From positions 1 through 64,000 of the forward strand of contig NZ_RSAA01000009.1 in the NCBI RefSeq assembly GCF_003931915.1: DNA of 64,000 bases, written 5' to 3'. Positions within the stretch are counted from its first letter, which is position 1. Every line of letters starts with the position of its first letter. Origin of the DNA: Saccharopolyspora rhizosphaerae. Lineage in GTDB: Bacteria > Actinomycetota > Actinomycetes > Mycobacteriales > Pseudonocardiaceae. The notes under the pieces were generated by a model. The model ran no database searches. It was not told the DNA's origin and saw only the letters and a list, made by a program, of their open reading frames with translations. Positions 16,906-28,596 of this stretch are shown in pieces. The position numbers were made by a program, and so were the translations under genes.

Positions 16906-17246
16906 ACGACCGGGGCTCGGCGTCGGTGCTCGCCGCGGTGTTGACGCTCGTCGTGCTGGTCCTGCTGTGGTGGCTGATCCAGCTCGGTGCGGTCACCACA
17001 GCCCGGCACCGCGCCGAGGGTGCCGCCGACCTCGCCGCGCTGGCCGCCGCCGCGCACGCGATCGGTGGCCCCGAAGGCGCCTGCGCGCACGCCGAACGGG
17101 TGGCGAAGGGGATGCGGAGCCGGTTGACCGGCTGCGCGCTGACCGGTCGGGAGGTCCGCGTCGAGGTCGTCGCCGAGCTGCCGGGACCGCTGGTCGGCGG
17201 GGAACCGCCCAGCGCACGGGCTCGCGCCGGGCCCGCGGCCGGGTGA
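16902..17246 (+). CDS. TadE-like protein of the helicase/secretion neighbourhood
   Basis: 114 residues beginning MNDRGSASVLAAVLTLVVLV: a pseudopilin-like leader and membrane helix, then an Ala-rich helical region (HRAEGAADLAALAAAAH) typical of TadE/TadG-like proteins encoded beside the DECH helicase in actinobacteria (TIGR03816-type, Rv3654c). Last gene of the Tad transcript. Role in the pilus is inferred from location. Confidence 0.78.
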   Translation: MNDRGSASVLAAVLTLVVLVLLWWLIQLGAVTTARHRAEGAADLAALAAAAHAIGGPEGACAHAERVAKGMRSRLTGCALTGREVRVEVVAELPGPLVGGEPPSARARAGPAAG

Positions 17247-17594
17247 GCCGCGCGTATCACACCGGGTGTACGACGAACGGTCGGTGAACGGTCCGGGTCG
17301 CGGAGGAGCGGTCGACGGACCGTCACCTGGACGGACCCGGGCAGGTCGCGATCTTTCAGCGCGTGTGTTCGCCCTTTCACGTTCGTCGCCGCCGAACGAC
17401 CGGTCGTCGCAACGGGGCTGTACGCCCCCGTGCCCGATGCCGTTTCTTGGGATGTGTGAGCGGCGAGCCCAGGTTCGCCACGAACCGGGGTCCACCTGAC
17501 AAGGAGGTCAGGGGATCGGTCGGAACCCCGAAATCCGACCGGTCGACCCCAGGGCGCACGAGACCGCTCACCGCTGAACAAGGAGGCGGAGCAC
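17247..17594. other. 348-bp intergenic region after the Tad locus
   Basis: No gene seen. It holds a short ACGGGG/CCCCGT hairpin with an 8-base loop near 17420-17440 and, at its right end, the AAGGAGG ribosome-binding site of the next gene. The motif CGTATCACACCG near 17254 recurs near 21123 upstream of hppA. Confidence 0.5.
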
Positions 17595-18260
17595 ATGCAA
17601 TGGTCTGCGGAGAGGTGGCAGAGCGCCTTCCGCGGCGTCCCGGCCCACCCGGCCGGGCTGACCAGCAGCCGGATCGACCTGCGCGTGCAGGCGATCGACC
17701 TAGCGTCGCGTGGTTGGTCGGTGTTGCCCGGAACCTTCCCCCGAGGTGGTGAGTGGGTCGGCCCTCGCGGCACCGAGCCGCACGGCCCGACCCCGGCCCA
17801 CGCCGACTGGCAGGAGCGACTGGGCGCCGACCTCGCCGAGGTCATGGCCTGGTGGGACGAGCACCCGTACAACCTGCTCCTGGCCACCGGCCACCAGGTC
17901 GACGCGATCGAGGTCGACACCGCCACCGGAAGGCAGGCCGCGAAGGTGCTGCGTGCCGGAGGGTTCCCGGTGCCGATCGTGGCGACCCCGAGCGGCAGCT
18001 GGTTCTTCCTGATGGCCCCTGGTGGCCGGCTCAACGGCGAGCTGGCCGAAGACCGCGGGATCCGCTTGCACGGCAAGGGGAGCTGGGTTCCGCTGCCGCC
18101 GTCGGCCTACCCCGGCGGGGCGGTGCACTGGAGGGTCAAGCCCGAGGTGTGCGCCTGGCAGCTGCCCAGCCCGGAGTTCGTCCAGGACGCGCTCCGGACT
18201 GCGCTGGAGATCGAACACCAACCGGAGAACGTGGCGGAACTTCTCGCAGCGAGCAGGTGA
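17595..18260 (+). CDS. Bifunctional primase/polymerase (PrimPol/AEP)-like protein, probably inactive
   Basis: 221 residues. The fold pattern of actinobacterial primase-polymerase N-terminal domains is recognisable: AIDLASRGWSVLPG, WWDEHPYNLLLATG, VDAIEVDTATG and ATPSGSWFFLM. Active archaeo-eukaryotic primases have DxD in motif I and an S/G-x-H motif II; here these read ExD (EVD) and GSW, so a metal ligand is changed and the nucleotide-binding His is missing. No helicase or zinc domain is attached. Strong AAGGAGG site 8-9 bases before ATG. A regulatory or nucleotide-binding role is possible; DNA synthesis looks unlikely. Confidence 0.7.
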   Translation: MQWSAERWQSAFRGVPAHPAGLTSSRIDLRVQAIDLASRGWSVLPGTFPRGGEWVGPRGTEPHGPTPAHADWQERLGADLAEVMAWWDEHPYNLLLATGHQVDAIEVDTATGRQAAKVLRAGGFPVPIVATPSGSWFFLMAPGGRLNGELAEDRGIRLHGKGSWVPLPPSAYPGGAVHWRVKPEVCAWQLPSPEFVQDALRTALEIEHQPENVAELLAASR

Positions 18261-18362
18261 CACCTGCACGGCCGTGATGCACCGAACAGTCCGGTTTCCG
18301 CGCCCAGGGCACCCCGTCCCGACCGGCACGACTTCCCGCGAGCACGCAGCCCCGAACTGTGC

Positions 18363-20729
18363 TCATCGTGCCTGGTCGGGCAGCCCACCCGGACTGCCGG
18401 TGCTGCCCCGAAGCACGGCCGACACCGCGTCGAGAACAGCCACCGCCCCCGCCTTGTCCAGCGGTTCGTTGCCATTCCCGCACTTGGGCGACTGAACGCA
18501 GGACGGGCATCCGGCCGGGCAGTCGCAGGAAGCGATCGCTTCCCGCGTCGCGGCCAACCACGGGACCAATGCGGCAAAACCGCGATCGGCGAATCCGGCC
18601 CCTCCCGGATGGCCGTCGTGCACGAACACCGTTGCCTCCCCGGTGTCCGCGTGCAGAGCGGTTGAGACCCCGCCGATGTCCCAACGGTCACAGGTCGCGA
18701 ACAGCGGTAGCAGGCCGATCGCCGCGTGCTCGGCGGCATGCAGCGCGCCGGGGATGCGCGCCGGTTCCAGCCCGGCGCCCCCCGGCGCGCTGCCCATCAA
18801 CAGCTCCTGGCTCACCGTGTACCAGACCGCGCGGGTCCGCAGCGTCTGCGCGGGCAGGTCCAGCGGGACCTGGTCCAGCACCTCGCCGGTGGGTCGTTTC
18901 CGCAGGTAACCGATGACCTGTGAGGTCACCTCGACCTCGCCCAGGTGGACCGTGACCCCGGCTCCGGTGTCCCTGCTGGAGAGGGTGCGCAGCACCGAGA
19001 TGTCCACGTCGTTGCGCGGTGTGGTCGTCCAGTCCGGGCTCTCCTCGTGCACCAGCGCGATCGCCGTGTCCAGGTCGAGCTCGTCGACCACGAACGACTC
19101 GCCCCGGTGCAGGTACACGGCCCCCGGGTGCACCGTGGAGCACGCCGATTCCGGGTCGACCGTGCCGAGCATGCGCCCGGACTCACCTTCCACGACGGCG
19201 ATGGGCGGACCGCCCGCACCGCGCAGCTCCACCGTGCGGTGCGGTCGTTCCCGCTCGGTCCAGAACCAGCCGTGCGGACGACGCCGCAGCACGCCGTCGG
19301 CGGTCAGCGCCTCCACCGCGTGGCGCGCCGCTTCGCCGCCGAAGATCTCGAAGGACTCCTCGGTCAGCGGCAGCTCGGCGGCCGCGCAGGCCAGGTGCGG
19401 TTCGAGCACGTAGGGGTTGGCGGGGTCGAGCACGGTCGCCTCGACCGGCCGGGACAGCACGGCGGGCGGGTGGTGCACCAGGTAGGTGTCCAGCGGGTCG
19501 TCGCGTGCCACGAACACCACCAGCGCGCCGTCCCCGTCGCGCCCGGCGCGGCCGGCCTGCTGCCAGAACGACGCCAGCGTGCCCGGGTACCCGGCGACGA
19601 CCACGGCGTCGAGCCCGGAGATGTCCACCCCCAGCTCCAGCGCGTTGGTGGTGGCCACTGCGCGCAGTTCCCCGTTCATCAGCGAGCGTTCCAGCTCGCG
19701 GCGGTCCTCCGGCAGGTATCCGCCGCGGTAGGCGGCGACCTGGCGGGACAGTGAGGAATCCACTTCGGACAGAGAGCGTTGCGCGGCCAGCGCGGCGAGT
19801 TCGACGCCGCGCCGGGAGCGGATGAACGCGAGCGTGCGGGCGTCCTCCACCACCAGCTCGGTCATGATCCGCGCCGCCTCGGAGCCGGCGTTGCGGCGCA
19901 CCGGGGCACCGTTCTCGCCGATCAGGTCGTCCAGCAGCGGTGGTTCCCAGAGCGCGACCGTGCGCGCACCGCGAGGCGAGCCGTCCTCGGTGACCGCGCG
20001 GCAGCGCACCCCGGTCAGCCGCTCGGCGAGCTCACCCGGGTCCGAGACGGTCGCCGAGGCCAGCACGAACACCGGGTCCGAGCCGTAGCGGTTCGCGATC
20101 CGGCGGAGCCGGCGCAGCAACAGCGCGACGTGCGAGCCGAACACGCCGCGGTAGGTGTGGCACTCGTCGATCACGACGTGCGTCAGCCGCCGGAAGAACT
20201 GCGCCCAGCGCCCGTGCGAGGGCAGCACGCCGAAGTGCAGCATGTCCGGGTTGGTGAAGACCCACCGGCCGTGCTGGCGGACCCAGTCCCGCTCGGCCTG
20301 CGGGGTGTCGCCGTCGTAGCTCGCCGCGCGGACGCCCTGGAGGTCCAGCTCGGAGATGCTCCGCAGCTGGTCGGCGGCCAGCGCCTTGGTGGGCGAGAGG
20401 TACAGCGCGGTGGCCTTGGGGTCGCTGAGCAGCCGCGAGAGCACCGGCAGCTGGTAGACCAGCGACTTGCCGGACGCGGTGCCGGTGGCGACGACGACGT
20501 TCTCGCCGTCGTGCACGGCCTCTGCACCCTCGACCTGGTGGATCCACGGTTCGTCCGCCCCGCGCGACCGCAACGCCTCGACGAGTTCGGGCGGTGCCCA
20601 CTTCGGCCAGTCGGCGGTCTGGGCGGGCCGGGCCGGCCGGTGCTCGACGTGCGTCACGGGCGACTCGTCGGCCGGGATCCCGGCGAGGACTCGGCCGAGC
20701 AGCTGGCGTCCCCTGTCCTGCTCGCGCAC
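18363..20729 (-). CDS. DECH-box helicase with C-terminal DUF1998, MrfA/Hrq1-like
   Basis: 788 residues from GTG 20729. Superfamily 2 helicase core: Walker A region TGTASGKSLVYQLP, Walker B DECH in VVIDECHTYRG, motif VI QQAGRAGRDGDGALVV, then a DUF1998 domain ending in a four-cysteine cluster (CDCPAGCPSC...C) that in Bacillus MrfA and Hrq1 relatives binds metal. MrfA excises mitomycin-type adducts, so a DNA-repair role is the best analogy. It matches Rv3649. The reading frame stays open to 21041, and ATG 20840 has GGAGG nine bases upstream, but third-position GC falls upstream of 20729, so the shorter form is preferred. Confidence 0.87.
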   Translation of the reverse strand: MREQDRGRQLLGRVLAGIPADESPVTHVEHRPARPAQTADWPKWAPPELVEALRSRGADEPWIHQVEGAEAVHDGENVVVATGTASGKSLVYQLPVLSRLLSDPKATALYLSPTKALAADQLRSISELDLQGVRAASYDGDTPQAERDWVRQHGRWVFTNPDMLHFGVLPSHGRWAQFFRRLTHVVIDECHTYRGVFGSHVALLLRRLRRIANRYGSDPVFVLASATVSDPGELAERLTGVRCRAVTEDGSPRGARTVALWEPPLLDDLIGENGAPVRRNAGSEAARIMTELVVEDARTLAFIRSRRGVELAALAAQRSLSEVDSSLSRQVAAYRGGYLPEDRRELERSLMNGELRAVATTNALELGVDISGLDAVVVAGYPGTLASFWQQAGRAGRDGDGALVVFVARDDPLDTYLVHHPPAVLSRPVEATVLDPANPYVLEPHLACAAAELPLTEESFEIFGGEAARHAVEALTADGVLRRRPHGWFWTERERPHRTVELRGAGGPPIAVVEGESGRMLGTVDPESACSTVHPGAVYLHRGESFVVDELDLDTAIALVHEESPDWTTTPRNDVDISVLRTLSSRDTGAGVTVHLGEVEVTSQVIGYLRKRPTGEVLDQVPLDLPAQTLRTRAVWYTVSQELLMGSAPGGAGLEPARIPGALHAAEHAAIGLLPLFATCDRWDIGGVSTALHADTGEATVFVHDGHPGGAGFADRGFAALVPWLAATREAIASCDCPAGCPSCVQSPKCGNGNEPLDKAGAVAVLDAVSAVLRGSTGSPGGLPDQAR

Positions 20730-21304
20730 GGCTTCAGCCTTGCACAGACCTGATCCGCAGCCGCACGGGTGTTCCCCTCCGCGAGTCAGCACGCGCACCC
20801 CGCGCCTCACCCGCCTCGTCGTTACCGCAGCGAACGACATGTCGCGCGACCTCCGCTCAGGGCCCGGGGCGTGGACGTGGGCAGTGCGGGGCGGTCGCAG
20901 GTGGTGGCGCCTCGCCTCGCTGCCTGGGCGCCTCAGGGCATCGCCCCATCGGGGCAACCTCGGAGGGTGTTCCGCGAGGCGGAGGAGTCCTTGCCGATCA
21001 AGGGGCGACACGCCATACCTCACGTCACCCGTTCGGTCCAAATTGAAATATGTCCGATCAGGGGATCAAGGTGCCCTCTGAATCGATCATTTTGTAACAG
21101 ATGTGCACGTCGCTACGAGTTGCGTATCACACCGTGAGGTAAGCCACTCGGGGTCTGAATAGACTCCCGAGCCACGACGTCGCCACGGACGGCCAGCGAA
21201 CGACCACGGGCCGTACCGGGCGGGGCCGCCTACCGCGCATCGGGGCCCGGTTTTGAGCGTGCGGGGCCGCCGGTGTGAGAACCGAGCACAACCCAGGAGG
21301 ACGG
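20730..21304. other. Intergenic region between the helicase and hppA
   Basis: About 575 bp, AT-richer toward the right. It holds both divergent promoters. A hairpin at 21147-21171 (CTCGGG GTCT / AGAC T CCCGAG, one bulge) lies in the hppA leader, and two near-identical CCGATCA(A)GGGG words occur at about 20993 and 21053. In mycobacteria a cold-shock gene sits near this helicase; none is present here. Confidence 0.5.
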
Positions 21305-23680
21305 ATGTCCCTGCTCACCCCGGTCCAGCACGGCTGGGCCCAGGGCGCTGCACCACCGAGCTCGCAATCCCGGATGGACCTCGCCCAACAAGCCACCGGT
21401 ATTGAGCTCGCAGGCATCGACTACGCAGTCGTCGGTGCCGTCATGGTCATCGCTTTGGCCGCACTGGCCTTCGGCTACGTCCTGATCAAGGAGGTGCTCG
21501 CCGCAGGGCAGGGCACCGCGAAGATGCAGGACATCGCACAGGGCGTGCAGGAAGGTGCGTCGGCCTACCTGAACCGGCAGTTCCGGACCTTGGCGATCTT
21601 CGCGGTCGTGGTGTTCCTCGTGCTGTTCGCACTGCCTGCCGAGACCGTCGGCGAGCGCATCGGCCGGTCGATCTTCTTCCTGTTCGGCGCCGCCTTCTCG
21701 GCCGTAATCGGCTACCTCGGCATGTGGCTGTCCACCCGCGCGAACGTGCGCGTGGCCGCCGCCGCCCGCGAGCCCGGCCAGGGCCGGGAGAAGGCGATGC
21801 GCGTGGCGTTCCGCACCGGTGGTGTGGTCGGCATGATGACCGTCGGCCTCGGCCTGTTCGGTGCCGCGCTGGTCGTCCTGGTCTACGCGGGCGGAGCCCC
21901 GCGGGTGCTGGAGGGCTTCGGCTTCGGAGCCGCGCTGCTGGCGATGTTCATGCGTGTCGGTGGCGGCATCTTCACCAAGGCCGCCGACGTGGGTGCCGAC
22001 CTCGTCGGCAAGGTCGAGCAGAACATCCCCGAGGACGACCCGCGCAACGCCGCCACCATCGCCGACAACGTCGGCGACAACGTGGGTGACTGCGCCGGCA
22101 TGGCGGCTGACCTGTTCGAGTCCTACGCGGTGACCCTGGTCGCCTCGCTGATCCTGGGCACCGCCGCCTTCGGCGCGCACGGCCTGCTGTTCCCGCTGAT
22201 CGTGCCGGCCATCGGTGTGCTCACCGCGGTCATCGGCGTCTACATCACCAAGGCCCGCTCCGGTGAGAGCGCGCTGACCGCGATCAACCGGTCGTTCTAC
22301 ATCTCCGCCGTGATCTCGGCGGTGCTGTGCGCGATCGCCGCGACGCTGTACCTGCCGAGCACCTTCGCCGAGCTCTCCGGTGTGTCGGAAGAGGTCCGGG
22401 CCACCCCGGGCAGCCCGGCGCTGGTCGCGCTGCTGGCCGTGGTCATCGGCATCCTGCTCGCGGTGGTCATCCTCAAGCTGACCGGGTACTTCACCGCCAC
22501 CGAGCACCGCCCGGTCAAGGACGTCGGCCAGTCGTCGCTGACCGGCGCGGCCACGGTGATCCTGACCGGTCTGTCGGTCGGGTTCGAGTCAGCCGTCTAC
22601 ACCGCGGCGATCATCGCCGCGGCCGTGTTCGGCGCGTTCCTGCTGTCCGGTTCGCTGCCGGTGGCGCTGTTCGCGATCGCGCTCGCCGGCTGCGGTCTGC
22701 TGACCACCGTCGGCGTCATCGTCGCCATGGACACCTTCGGCCCGGTCAGCGACAACGCGCAGGGCATCGCGGAGATGTCCGGTGACGTCGAAGGTGAGGG
22801 CGCGAAGATCCTCACCGAGCTCGACGCGGTCGGCAACACCACCAAGGCGATCACCAAGGGCATCGCGATCGCCACGGCCGTGCTGGCGGCGACCGCGCTG
22901 TTCGGCTCCTACACCGACGCCATCGGTGCCGCATTGGCCGACGTGGCGAGCCAGCTGTCCGCGGCGGAGTTCTACGTCTACGCGCCGAACGTCCTGGTGG
23001 GCGTGGTCATCGGTGCTGCGGTGGTGTTCCTGTTCTCCGGGCTGGCGATCAACGCCGTGTCGCGCGCGGCCGGTGCCGTGGTCTACGAGGTGCGGCGCCA
23101 GTTCAAGGACAAGCCGGGGATCATGGACGGCTCCGAGCGCCCGGAGTACGGCCGGGTGGTCGACATCTGCACCCGCGACTCGCTGCGGGAGCTGGCCACG
23201 CCGGGTCTGCTGGCGGTGCTGGCGCCGATCGCGGTCGGGTTCGGGCTGGGCGTCGGTCCGCTGGCCGGCTACCTGGCCGGTGCCATCGCCACCGGCACCT
23301 TGATGGCCATCTTCCTGGCCAACTCGGGTGGCGCCTGGGACAACTCCAAGAAGCTGGTGGAGGACGGCTACCACGGCGGCAAGGGGTCCGTGGCGCACGA
23401 GGCCACCGTCATCGGTGACACCGTGGGTGACCCGTTCAAGGACACCGCCGGACCGGCGATCAACCCGCTGCTGAAGGTGATGAACCTGGTGTCGGTGCTG
23501 ATCGCACCGGCCGTCGTCTACTTCACCGTCGGTGACGCCGCCAACCCGGTGGTGCGGATCGGCATCGCGGTGGTCGCGACCGCCGTGATCATCGGTGCCG
23601 TGGTGATCTCCAAGCGGCGCTCGACCGCGATCGCGGACGAGCCCGCTGAGGACAAGACGGTCAACGGCGCTCCCGCCTGA
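21305..23680 (+). CDS. hppA: Proton-pumping membrane pyrophosphatase, K+-independent type
   Basis: 791 residues with about 16 membrane segments. It hydrolyses pyrophosphate and exports protons. Signature motifs are intact: DVGADLVGKVE, DNVGDNVGDCAGMAADLFESY-type loop, GGAWDNSKK and GDTVGDPFKDTAGPAINPLL. The determinant GNTTKA (K514) is the lysine version, marking the potassium-independent subclass. Start ATG 21305 has AGGAGG 6 bases upstream. It stands alone with a strong terminator behind it. Together with soluble Ppa at 46 kb the cell has two pyrophosphate sinks. Confidence 0.96.
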   Translation: MSLLTPVQHGWAQGAAPPSSQSRMDLAQQATGIELAGIDYAVVGAVMVIALAALAFGYVLIKEVLAAGQGTAKMQDIAQGVQEGASAYLNRQFRTLAIFAVVVFLVLFALPAETVGERIGRSIFFLFGAAFSAVIGYLGMWLSTRANVRVAAAAREPGQGREKAMRVAFRTGGVVGMMTVGLGLFGAALVVLVYAGGAPRVLEGFGFGAALLAMFMRVGGGIFTKAADVGADLVGKVEQNIPEDDPRNAATIADNVGDNVGDCAGMAADLFESYAVTLVASLILGTAAFGAHGLLFPLIVPAIGVLTAVIGVYITKARSGESALTAINRSFYISAVISAVLCAIAATLYLPSTFAELSGVSEEVRATPGSPALVALLAVVIGILLAVVILKLTGYFTATEHRPVKDVGQSSLTGAATVILTGLSVGFESAVYTAAIIAAAVFGAFLLSGSLPVALFAIALAGCGLLTTVGVIVAMDTFGPVSDNAQGIAEMSGDVEGEGAKILTELDAVGNTTKAITKGIAIATAVLAATALFGSYTDAIGAALADVASQLSAAEFYVYAPNVLVGVVIGAAVVFLFSGLAINAVSRAAGAVVYEVRRQFKDKPGIMDGSERPEYGRVVDICTRDSLRELATPGLLAVLAPIAVGFGLGVGPLAGYLAGAIATGTLMAIFLANSGGAWDNSKKLVEDGYHGGKGSVAHEATVIGDTVGDPFKDTAGPAINPLLKVMNLVSVLIAPAVVYFTVGDAANPVVRIGIAVVATAVIIGAVVISKRRSTAIADEPAEDKTVNGAPA

Positions 23681-23690
23681 TCGGCCTCGA

Positions 23691-23725
23691 CGATGGGCGT
23701 CACCCGGTCCGGGTGGCGCCCATCG
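23691..23725 (+). terminator. hppA terminator
   Basis: Almost perfect 17-bp inverted repeat (23691-23707 with 23709-23725, one G-T pair) 10 bp after the hppA stop. The real loop is likely 5-7 bases. No U tract follows. Confidence 0.8.
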
Positions 23726-23840
23726 CTGTGCCCAGGGCCGTCGCCGCGGCCGGCGACCCCGCTTCGACCGGGAGGTGCGGTGGTGCGAGAGAGTCCGAGC
23801 GCACAGCGAGAGCTACTCCGATCGATGTGAGGAGTTCGTG

Positions 23841-24467
23841 ATGAGGTTCCGTGCGACGTCCCTCGCGGCGCTCGCGGCCGTCCCCCTGGCCTTGAGCGCT
23901 TGCGGAACGGCACCGGCACCCGAACCGGCCCCGGCTCCGCCGCCAGCGGCGGGACCGGAGGGCATCGAGTGGGCAGGCCGCCTGTGCGGACTGGTGAACG
24001 ACTTCTCCGCGTCGCAGAAGAACCTGCCCGCGGTGGACAAGGCCAACACCGAAGCGATGAAGAACTCGGTGGTCGCTCGGCTCGACACGGCGACCAAGAC
24101 CGCTGACGGCACCGTCCGCGGGCTCCAGGAGTTGCCGCCGTCGCCGATCGAGGGCGGGGACCAGGTCAGCCAGGGAATCGCGGACGGCTTCGTGCAGATC
24201 CGGGACGTCCTGGAGGGCGCCCGGGCCAAGGCCGACCAGGTCGACCCGAACGACAAGCAGAAGTTCACCGAGGGCATGACGGCCCTCCAGGGCGAGCTCC
24301 AGAAAACATCCCAGGTCGACCTCAACAGCAAGTTCGGAGCGCTGGAGAAGAACCCGCAGCTGGCCGAGGCCGCCAAGAAGGCCCCGGGTTGCCAGCCGTT
24401 CTTCAACCCGGCCCCGGCCCAACCGGCCCCCGGTCAGCCGGCCCCGGCCCCGGCCCAGCCGGGCTGA
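23841..24467 (+). CDS. Hypothetical lipoprotein
   Basis: 208 residues. The signal peptide ends in the lipobox LSAC (Cys about 21), so the mature protein is anchored to the outer face of the membrane. A Pro/Ala linker follows, then a helical domain (about 45-180) with two conserved-looking Cys, and a Pro-Ala-Gln-rich tail at the C-terminus. I recognise no family function. ATG 23841 has GAGGAG 6-8 bases upstream. Monocistronic, between two hairpin terminators. Confidence 0.82.
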   Translation: MRFRATSLAALAAVPLALSACGTAPAPEPAPAPPPAAGPEGIEWAGRLCGLVNDFSASQKNLPAVDKANTEAMKNSVVARLDTATKTADGTVRGLQELPPSPIEGGDQVSQGIADGFVQIRDVLEGARAKADQVDPNDKQKFTEGMTALQGELQKTSQVDLNSKFGALEKNPQLAEAAKKAPGCQPFFNPAPAQPAPGQPAPAPAQPG

Positions 24468-24495
24468 TCCTCCGACTGCAGCGAAAGAAGCCGAA

Positions 24496-24533
24496 GACCA
24501 CCGCCGTCATCCACTCAGGTCACGGCGGTGGTC
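24496..24533 (+). terminator. Lipoprotein gene terminator
   Basis: Perfect 12-bp stem GACCACCGCCGT/ACGGCGGTGGTC (24496-24507 with 24522-24533) around a 14-base loop, 28 bp after the stop. Confidence 0.75.
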
Positions 24534-24860
24534 GGCGCGCGCTCGGCACCACTGGTGCCGTCGGGGTGCCGGATCCCGGGTGATCCGGCTCCCCGATCAC
24601 CGGGGTCGCCCCACCACCCCTGGGGCCGCGGTGGGGCAAACGGTCCCCGGCGCCTCCGTGCTGCGGGACCTGGAGGTCCGTTGCCTGATCACCGGGGTTC
24701 TCCGGCGCCTGGTCGGCGCGGGTTCTTCCGGAACACCCGACCATCGAGGTTTCCAGCCCGCCCTGAGCAGGGTCGTGATCGTGTCCGCCTGGCGTCGGGC
24801 TTCAATCGATCGGGTTACGTTGGTGGATAATCTCGAACTGCTGTTCTAGCATCCGGGATC
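24534..24860. other. Intergenic region before the WhiA-like gene
   Basis: No gene seen. Contains an 8-bp hairpin GCCCCACC/GGTGGGGC (24608-24615 with 24630-24637), the word GATCACCGGGGT twice (about 24595 and 24687), and at the right end TAGCAT 8 bases before the next gene's GTG, a possible leaderless promoter. Confidence 0.5.
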
Positions 24861-25445
24861 GTGGACCAGCTGTCCTTCTACTCGGCAGAGGCTCGGCGGG
24901 CGGACGTCGCCGACCTCGCGGGCATGCTGTGCGGACCCGGGCAGGCCGTCGGGTTCGGCCGCGGGACCGCGGCGCGGCTGTCGGTGGTCGTCGACGCCGA
25001 GTGGCGCGCCCGTTGCCTGCTCGCCGCGTGCGCCGAGCGAGGGGTGCAGGCCGAGCTCGGTCGCTCCGACGAGGGACGTCCGCTGGTCCGGACCGCCTTC
25101 CGCTCCGACCTCACCGGCCTGGCCGCGCACTGGCTGCGCGGGGCGGTGAAGTCGGTCCCGGCGGGTTTCGTCCCGGACGGCTGGGCCCTGCGGATCTGGG
25201 CGCTCACCTCCGGCACCGCCGACGCGAACGGCTACCGCTTCGGACTCGACCCGCACGCCCCCGCCACGCACGAGCCGCTCGCGGAAGCGCTCCGCGGCTG
25301 CGGCCTTCCGACCAAGAGCGTCGGGGCTCGAGCGGGCGGGCCGGCGCTGCGCGTGACCGGCCGACGGCGGCTCGCCAGGCTCGCTGAGCTGGTAGGACCG
25401 CTGCCCGATGGTGCGATCGAGGGAATGATTCCGCTCGTCTCCTGA
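24861..25445 (+). CDS. WhiA N-domain-like conserved protein, Rv3647c-type
   Basis: 194 residues, cytoplasmic. Two repeats are visible: residues 8-100 (ARRADVADLAGML..., VVVDAEWRARCLLAACAERG, HWLRGAV) and 105-185 (EPLAEALRGCGLP, LRVTGRRRLARLAELVG). Their order and spacing recall the LAGLIDADG-type N-terminal half of the sporulation regulator WhiA, but the C-terminal helix-turn-helix of WhiA is absent. Position next to topA and length match Rv3647c of M. tuberculosis, a conserved protein of unknown function. Start GTG lacks a Shine-Dalgarno; TAGCAT lies 8 bases upstream. The WhiA relation is my inference from pattern. Confidence 0.7.
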   Translation: MDQLSFYSAEARRADVADLAGMLCGPGQAVGFGRGTAARLSVVVDAEWRARCLLAACAERGVQAELGRSDEGRPLVRTAFRSDLTGLAAHWLRGAVKSVPAGFVPDGWALRIWALTSGTADANGYRFGLDPHAPATHEPLAEALRGCGLPTKSVGARAGGPALRVTGRRRLARLAELVGPLPDGAIEGMIPLVS

Positions 25446-25661
25446 CCGGGTTGACGCACATCACGCCAGGTCACGGAATGGAACACCTGAGTAACCCGAT
25501 ACGTTCGTACAACAAGACGTCGACGAACATCGGCGTGTTATGTGCAACCCTGTGCCTTCCCGGTGCGGCACGGTCAACCGTGCAGCGCGCACACTCCAGG
25601 GGCACGTACGGATGGGCGCCGGGTGCAAGGGATGCTTCCGGAAGAAGAGAGCAGGTAAGCG

Positions 25662-28532
<2,871 letters not shown>

Positions 28533-28596
28533 CGGCCACGTCGGTGCGGCATCGTAGAGTCGTGACCCGATAGCTCGGCACGAGGGAGTTGACGCG

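Noticed and set aside
14849-18076. Minus-strand open frame of more than 1000 codons across tadB-tadE and the PrimPol-like gene
   Set aside because: Crosses several well-supported overlapping genes and an intergenic region; composition is typical of antisense in high-GC DNA.
20730-20840. Helicase start at ATG 20840 with a good ribosome-binding site
   Set aside because: Third-position GC drops sharply in this added stretch and it encodes an unusual Cys-rich peptide; kept only as an alternative.
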